This document shows, one piece after another, positions 58,093-64,000 of a stretch of 64,000 bases of DNA (within the stretch, counting starts at the first letter, position 1; each line of letters opens with the position of its first letter). Origin of the DNA: Cryptomeria japonica (lineage: Eukaryota; Streptophyta; Pinopsida; Cupressales; Cupressaceae); contig NC_081413.1 in the NCBI RefSeq assembly GCF_030272615.1, positions 557,095,136-557,159,135 of the forward strand, in the 5' to 3' direction. The notes under the pieces were generated by a model. That model was not told the origin of the DNA. It saw nothing but the letters and a program-made list of their open reading frames with translations, and made no database searches. The position numbers and the translations under genes are program-made.

Positions 58093-59876
58093 ATAGCTGG
58101 ATGTCGTCTTCAGTTCACACAAGTAGAGCATTGTTTAGAGGACTCGCACTACAATTGTTGTTGGCTTTGAAGATTATGGTCTTTATAGACTTCTTGATTC
58201 TAATGATTCTTAGGAGCATGCCATGGCAGCCAAGAGTACTTCCATCAGCAACCTTTGGCATCAGCAGTATAGCAACTTAAATATTCACTATCTCTCTTAA
58301 GTAGTTTGGGAGAGTCTGGTTATTGGGCTACCTGAAATTCAGACTCAATCATGGAGTTTGTGGAGCTTGTTGGGCTGGAAAGCAGCATCGAACTCCATTT
58401 TTAGATTGTGACACTTGGAGAGCATCCAAGGTCTTGCAATTGGTTCATGCAGATATCTGTGGTCTGATGAACACTCCATCAGTCACCGGGTGCAAGTATT
58501 TCTTGTTATTTGTTGATGATTTCAACAAACGAATGTGGGTGTATTTTCTTAAGCAGAAATCAAAGGTGTTCAACATGTTTTAGAAGTTTAAGGCCTTAGT
58601 AAAAAAAGAGTATGGCTGTCAGATAGTCACTCTTCGGTCTGACAATGGTGGAGAATTTTGTTCTACTGATTTCTCCAACTTTTGTACATTGCATGGCATT
58701 AAGCATCAGCTTCCACACCTTACACCCCTCAGCGGAACGAAGTTGTTGAGCACAGGAACCGTAGAGTCATTGAGATGGCCTGGACTATGTTGCAGCATAG
58801 AAATGTTCCAAAGAAATTTTGGGTAGAAGCAGTTTACACTGCAGTTTATCTACTAACCAATCTCCCACACAAGTTGTTAAGAAGATGACCCCAGACGAAG
58901 CTTGGTTTGGAATGAATCCCAAAATCAGTCATTTGAAAGAATTTGGCTCTATAGCTTATGTTTGGATTCCAGATGGCACACCAAACTGGATTCAAAGAGT
59001 CAGAAATTGATGTTCACAGGCTACAGTGACAATCACAAGGCTTATCGGTTGATTGATGTTGACACTAATCGTCTCATCTTTAATCGAGATGAGATGTTTG
59101 ATGAAGAACGAGGGCCTTTTCAGCCTTCTTCTCTTGTTTTGAGCTCAGCCTCTGAAGGTTAGGGATTTGGGTGTTAAACTTCCATTCGGTTCACTTGATG
59201 GGAGAAATTTCAGATGACTCTGCGATTGTGGGGTCTCCTAGGCATGACATTGCGCCACCCAACTTTCCTCAGGAAAATCAGGATCCACATCTCGATGAGT
59301 TTGCTCCAGATATCCCAAGTGATATTGTTCCTCCTACAATGGATGTTACTACTTCTCCTCTCCAACCTAAGTGGTGGGCCAAGACCATTAGTGACCTTAA
59401 TGACGATAAAATGATTGAGGGTAGATCAGCTAGAGGTAAGAGCAAGATAAACACATTTAATTTTACTCTTATGGCCAACATTCACATTATTTATGAACCT
59501 CGGACATATCTAAAGGCTAAAGGTGTACTTGAGTGGGAACAAGCTATGGCGACTGAACATTAGAGTCTCCTGAAGAACAACACTTGGGTCCCATCCAATC
59601 TTCCAACAGGGAGGAAGACCATTGGCCACAAATGGGTATATAAAGTCGAGTACAAGGTTGATGGAACTCTTGATATGTACAAGGCACAGTTAGTAGCAAA
59701 AGGGTTTTCACAGAACGAGGACATCAACTATGAGGAGAATTTTGCTCCCATAGCCAGGATGAGCACCATTCGGCTCATCCTCACTCTTTCAACCCAGTTT
59801 GGATGTAAAGTCCACCAAATGGATTTCAAGAGTGCATTCCTCAATGGTGATTTGCAATAAGTCGTCTATATGACGC

Positions 59877-59932
59877 AACCTCCAGGTTTCAAGGTTGCCA
59901 GTAAAGAACACCAGGTATGCAAACTAGTGAAA
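59877..59932. repeat. direct repeat flanking the RT insert, left copy
   Basis: 56 bp of RT coding sequence from AACCTCCAGGTTTCAAGG to CAAACTAGTGAAA, repeated at 61530-61601. Confidence 0.9.
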
Positions 59933-61529
59933 TGTAATGTCCCCTTTAGGTTATCTTGAAATTATGGGACAATTAATCTTGTAATCTTATTACTTATTAT
60001 TAATTATGATATTTGATCACACCATTAACTGAGATATTTGGTAATGTAAAGATGATAATAAGTTAAATGGGTAATTTCAATAGCCCCAGCTATCTTTAAT
60101 TTAGAAAATTAGATCCATGCTCAAGTGAATTAACCTTGCAATGATCCCTATAATCTCTACTATGTCAGATACGACCACTTAATATACAAGATGATCTGAT
60201 CTCATGCATTGTTATGTCATTGCTTGTAATAATAGAATTATTATCGCAAATGTGATTCTGTAATTCACGTGGTGTTTGATACCAAATATGATACCAGTAA
60301 TAAAAAGAAACAGCGTCCAATAATGGGCATTTGGCCTGGCTCACTTAAGCTCCTCCTTGACTGGAATAAAAACCATATATAAACTTCTGCAATTATTTTC
60401 CAAATATCGCCCAGAGCAATCTGATGGTCTGTTATTCCTTATATGTCTTTACGAATGTGCAAAGGTGTATGCGGTGTCACTTGCTTTGATATGTTGCTGT
60501 CTCGAACTGATATAGCTTCCACCCTATGATTTCCTGTTCCTATCAACACAAACAAAAACGTTACTGCCTGGAACTTAGGCACATTTCTCATCCAATAATC
60601 CTCGATTAACTGATTTGATTGGTCTTATGTATTCCAAAATGGTTAGCGTCCTTTGGTAACAATGAGACACTTCCCTTCATTATCGTGCTTCTTCAAGATT
60701 ACTAATCAGTAACAATTGCTAACTCACTAATTGTTAAGACAATTCAAATTGAAGTACTCCATGTTGTTGTTCATGTAGTCTGCGTAGATATCAATATGTG
60801 CTCCTCGTCCATTAATCGTTTCTATATTCAAATTGATGTGTCTTCTTGTAGCATCCGATAGTCGATGTCCATATTGTAAAGGATGTCGATCACTTCATGC
60901 TCCCCCGTCGATTACCTTTGCAGAGGTAGTCTCCCTTTAATATAAACACGTTGTCCCATGTTGAGGAAGTCGGCAACTTCATTATTATCTTTTAGAAGTA
61001 AATCATATTCTTCCAATTGATCAATTGCTGCCATAAAATGATTCTAATAATACTTCATGTCATCGTTTTCTTCTTATTAATACGCTACATTAGGATGATC
61101 CCTGTCGGCTATATTAGTTGTTGCCTTAACAAGGTTGACTCCTTAACATTTCAATATTAGTAGTTCTTCAAGCATTAGACATTGTTCTATTATTAAAATT
61201 GTTGTCATTAAGGACTCAATCATTGTTCCACTAATCACTAACTGTCTTGGTAAAGTCCCACCATACTTGGAATACCCATTATGAATTATTGCACATAACA
61301 TATTCTTCCTATTCTTTAATTATTTCTTCTCTGTTCCTTTATCATCTTTTCTTATCCTTGCTTAATTAAGTTTTCCATTTGCTATCTATAAACATAGGTA
61401 TTTCCTTATACGATCACCTATATTCTTCAATGTCCTTTGTTGTATGGGATTTGAATACTAGCATAATTTATAAAGATAATACAAGGAGCTTTCTTAATGT
61501 TAACAATACTGGATGGAGTCTATTTGGGG
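59933..61529 (+). mobile_element. LTR D-like insert within Copia RT
   Basis: Starts TGTAATGTCCCCTTTAGG, the LTR start of this family, and has a TATA-like CATATATAAAC near 60376. The expected GGGGACATTACA end is absent, so the right side is truncated or replaced. No convincing ORF inside. Confidence 0.5.
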
Positions 61530-61601
61530 AACCTCCAGGTTTCAAGGTTTCAAGGTTTCAAGGTTGCCGGTAAAGAACACCAGATATGCAAACTAGTGAA
61601 A
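61530..61601. repeat. direct repeat flanking the RT insert, right copy
   Basis: 72 bp matching 59877-59932 but with two extra copies of the 8-bp word GGTTTCAA and two substitutions. RT coding sequence continues directly from it. Confidence 0.9.
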
Positions 61602-62698
61602 GCACTCTATGGCCTCAAACAAGCTCCTCGTGCATGGTACATAAAAATTGATAAGAATTTGCTTGATCAAGACTTCCAGAGGAGTCCTTCCGCTCCCAAT
61701 TTGTATGTCAGGCATACTGATGGTGATATTCTTCTTGTCATCTATGTTGATGATCTGATCATTACAGCACAATTGATCGACCAAGTCAAACAGAATTTGT
61801 GTCAGACTTTTGATATGACAGATTTAGGACTTCTCCATTATTGTCTTGGTGTAGAGGTTTGGTAGACAAATAGTCACATATTCATTACTCAATCAAAGTA
61901 TGCCAAGAATCTGCTGGATAAATTTCAGGTGCACGATTGCAAACCTGCATCTACACCTATGGAGAAAGGATTGAAACTATCAGCCAAATCAGATTCACCT
62001 GTGGTGGATGAAACTTCAGACATCTAGTGAGCAGCCTCATATATCTCACCGCCACTAGACCTGACATCAATTACGCTATGAGCTACATTTCTCCATTCAT
62101 GTCAGCCCCAAAAGCTGAACACTGGGTTGCTGTAAATCGTGTGCTGAGATATGTGAAGAGCACTCTTGACTTTTGCATTTTGTACAGCAGAAGCAAAGAT
62201 CCTAGGCTTGCTGGTTTTACAAACTCAAATTGGGCAGGTTGTGTTGATGATAGAAAGTCTACTTCTGGGTATGTTTTTAGTTTGGGCACAGGTGCAGTCA
62301 CATGGACCAACAAGAGGCAGCAGGCAGTAGCTATTTCCTCGAGCAAAGCAGAATATCAAGGAACTTTTAAGACAGCTTGTGAGGCAATTTGGATTCGAAG
62401 GATGCTTGCTGACATGCAATTGTCTCAAGCAGGACCTACTCCCTTATTCTGTGATAATCAAGGGAATCTAAAACTAGCCAAAAATCCAGTCTTCCATGAG
62501 CGGACCAAGCATGTTGAGCAGCTTGAGCTTCATTGTCATTTCATCCGCAACCTTGTTGAAAATAGATCTGTGATATTGCGATATGTTCAAACTGAGGACC
62601 AGACTGCAAATATCCTCACCAAGTCTCTCAGTTCAAAAAAGTTTGTCAAATTTAGGGGCCAACTTGGTGTGGTTGAAAGACTGACCATTAAGGGAGGG

Positions 62699-62985
62699 TA
62701 TTAGAATATTTAATTATATTTAGTCAGTTATTTTTAGTTGTTCTATTAATGGTCATTTAGTGTTTTTATTTATTGGTTTTTAGGCTTCTTTTATTAGAAG
62801 ACGCAGTTGCTATTTTTGCTTCAGTTTGAAGCTTCAGTTAAACGGTTAGTTCTTTTTTGAACATCGTCTTGTAAATTGCTATATATACCTTGTATATTCA
62901 TGAATAAAGACGCAATTAATTTTTCACCCTAACTGCACAAAATCGCCATTTAATCAGAGGTTTTTTTGTTGATTTTCAGCACATA
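62699..62985 (+). repeat. 3' LTR of the Copia pol relic
   Basis: AAGGGAGGG (polypurine tract) precedes TATTAGAATATTTAATT. A TATA box (GCTATATATACC near 62878) and AATAAAG (62904) mark promoter and polyadenylation regions. The right end near 62982 (TTTTCAGCA) is tentative. Confidence 0.55.
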
Positions 62986-63210
62986 ATTGAACGCAAACCA
63001 TTGGGACCTGTTTCACCATCAAATATTTGCTAGATTTCATGATGATGCTGAGGCGAATCGCAAGTAGGCGACTTTGAATGGACCTATATTTCTTATAGAT
63101 GTTAAGGACAATAAAATAATAGATATGTTCTTTGGTATGCTTGTAAGTTTGATGTTAAGGGCATTAACATGGAATGGTTAAGAGGTGCTGTTTTTTTCTG
63201 AGTATTTGAG
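62986..63210. other. short spacer, no gene seen
   Basis: Short coding-like run IFLIDVKDNKIIDMFFGML near 63090-63150, unrecognised. Confidence 0.35.
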
Positions 63211-64000
63211 TGTAATGTCCCAACTTTGAAATATAATTTAATAATAAATAATGATGATAAAATTTAAAATGCAAAAGAATAAAAAATAATAATTAGATTA
63301 AAATATAAAGGAATATAATTAAATACAATTAAAATTTGATAAAGTTAATGAATGATCAAAAGGCATGAAATGATAAGTTGTGACCCCCAAATATGAGGTA
63401 TAAATGGAAGAAGAGAATTCATTTGAAGGCGGGATAATTTGGGAATCAGAATTGCAGATCTGATTTAAATAAGAAGTGCAGATCTGATTGTGAAAGGTTG
63501 TGTCCCTTTCAAAGGGCAGAAATAATGAAGAGTTGCACTCTTACAAAGGGTGGTAATGGTGAAAGGGTGTGTCTCTTTCCAAAGGGCAGACATAATGAAG
63601 AGGTGTGACCTCTACCTCACATTGAGAGATATAAAGGAAAGGAATCAAAAGCATCCAACGACATCACAATCGATCAGATCAGATCAGATCAGATCAGAAC
63701 TGTTATTAAGTTACAGGCAGTAAAATCCTTGTTCTTGGTGGTATGCATGGGTATGTGCTTAATATGTATGATTAATATATGAAGCCTGATAATGTTCTTA
63801 TGCAGAGTTTAATAGTAATATTAATATAGACTGAAGTATGTATGGCAGTCATACTTAATTTCATATACATTCATAAAGCATGAAAGACCAATATATTGAA
63901 TGGTCTAGCCCTTGACCTTTTGCTAATGCCTTTGTGAGGATAGGTTGGATTTGTGTAGGGAAAGGCAGAGAGATTTGGTCACTAGATGAGTAAATCCCAA
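63211..64000 (+). mobile_element. LTR E, TGTAATGTCC family, cut by the window end
   Basis: Begins TGTAATGTCCCAAC. Shares with LTR C the run (GATCA)n-GAACTGTTATTAAGTTACAG-GCAGTAA-ATCCTTGTT. Here GATCA occurs five times (63673-63697). An internal segment of about 60 bp (GTGAAAGG-TGTGTC-CTTTC to AAGGGCAGA-ATAATGAAGAG) is repeated at about 63499 and 63559. Confidence 0.65.

Larger units (their letters stand above)
58093..62704 (+). pseudogene. Copia pol relic, 5'-truncated and split
   Basis: In order: GAG-pre-integrase remnant (58190-58270, 58330-58400), integrase core ([23 protein letters not shown] near 58635; E region TPQRNEVVEHRNR near 58728), reverse transcriptase (WVYKVEYKVDGTL to VHQMDFKSAFLNGDL, 59620-59860; KALYGLKQAPRAWY at 61601 on; intact YVDDLIITA near 61745) and RNase H (62027-62704, 225 open residues, SNWAGCVDDRKSTSGYVF). 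Several stops and frameshifts occur. Gag and protease are missing at the left, where LTR C abuts. A 1.6-kb insert splits the RT. Confidence 0.85.

Overview
The window is nuclear DNA of a land plant, most likely a gymnosperm or conifer (inference). It is AT-rich. The one host gene I can assemble has short exons spread over about 20.5 kb, and nearly everything else is transposon or retrotransposon DNA, often nested. The gene's protein closely resembles the plant RING-H2 E3 ligase family of Arabidopsis At3g02290. I see no rRNA, tRNA, CRISPR or prokaryotic features.

Layout. 0-10 kb: a decayed unknown gene, a solo Copia-type LTR (minus), a terminal-inverted-repeat element with a G-rich core, a decayed Copia (minus), a (TA)57 tract and about 0.6 kb of degenerate telomere-like repeat. 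10-17.3 kb: a structurally complete but dead Copia element (TSD ATAAA) that splits a long GA/purine tract. 17.9-24 kb: two insertions of one LINE-derived family carrying only an RNase H domain plus a second unknown ORF. Their target-site duplications differ but their 5' ends are nearly identical. A small tRNA-derived SINE lies between them. 25.7 kb: a 73-bp micro-insertion of a LINE tail.

27-48 kb: the RING-H2 gene on the minus strand, four coding exons, 228 codons plus stop. Intron 2 (11.6 kb) holds a LINE-like retroposon carrying only ORF1 (DUF4283 plus zinc knuckle). Inside that sits a complete hAT transposon with 8-bp TSD, 15-bp TIRs and an uninterrupted three-exon, 753-residue transposase. 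The hAT carries a perfect 60-bp-arm palindrome. Intron 1 holds a solo LTR. The last exon is a 27-nt micro-exon inside a tandemly duplicated segment, and its second copy has lost the splice acceptor.

48-64 kb: a second solo LTR (TSD TCCTT) just upstream of the gene, disrupted by a gag-only LTR retrotransposon (TR-GAG type, TSD CTATT). Then come a gag fragment followed by 1.4 kb of degenerate repeat, a polypurine tract and a 3' LTR. Last is a decayed Copia pol (plus) whose RT is split by a 1.6-kb insert between direct repeats, and another LTR of the TGTAATGTCC family running off the window.

The strongest leads are the intact hAT with its palindrome, the RNase H plus unknown-ORF retroposon family, the ORF1-only retroposon and the gag-only LTR element. 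Much of this locus is non-autonomous modules split from larger retrotransposons. All family assignments come from reading the sequence; no database search was run.
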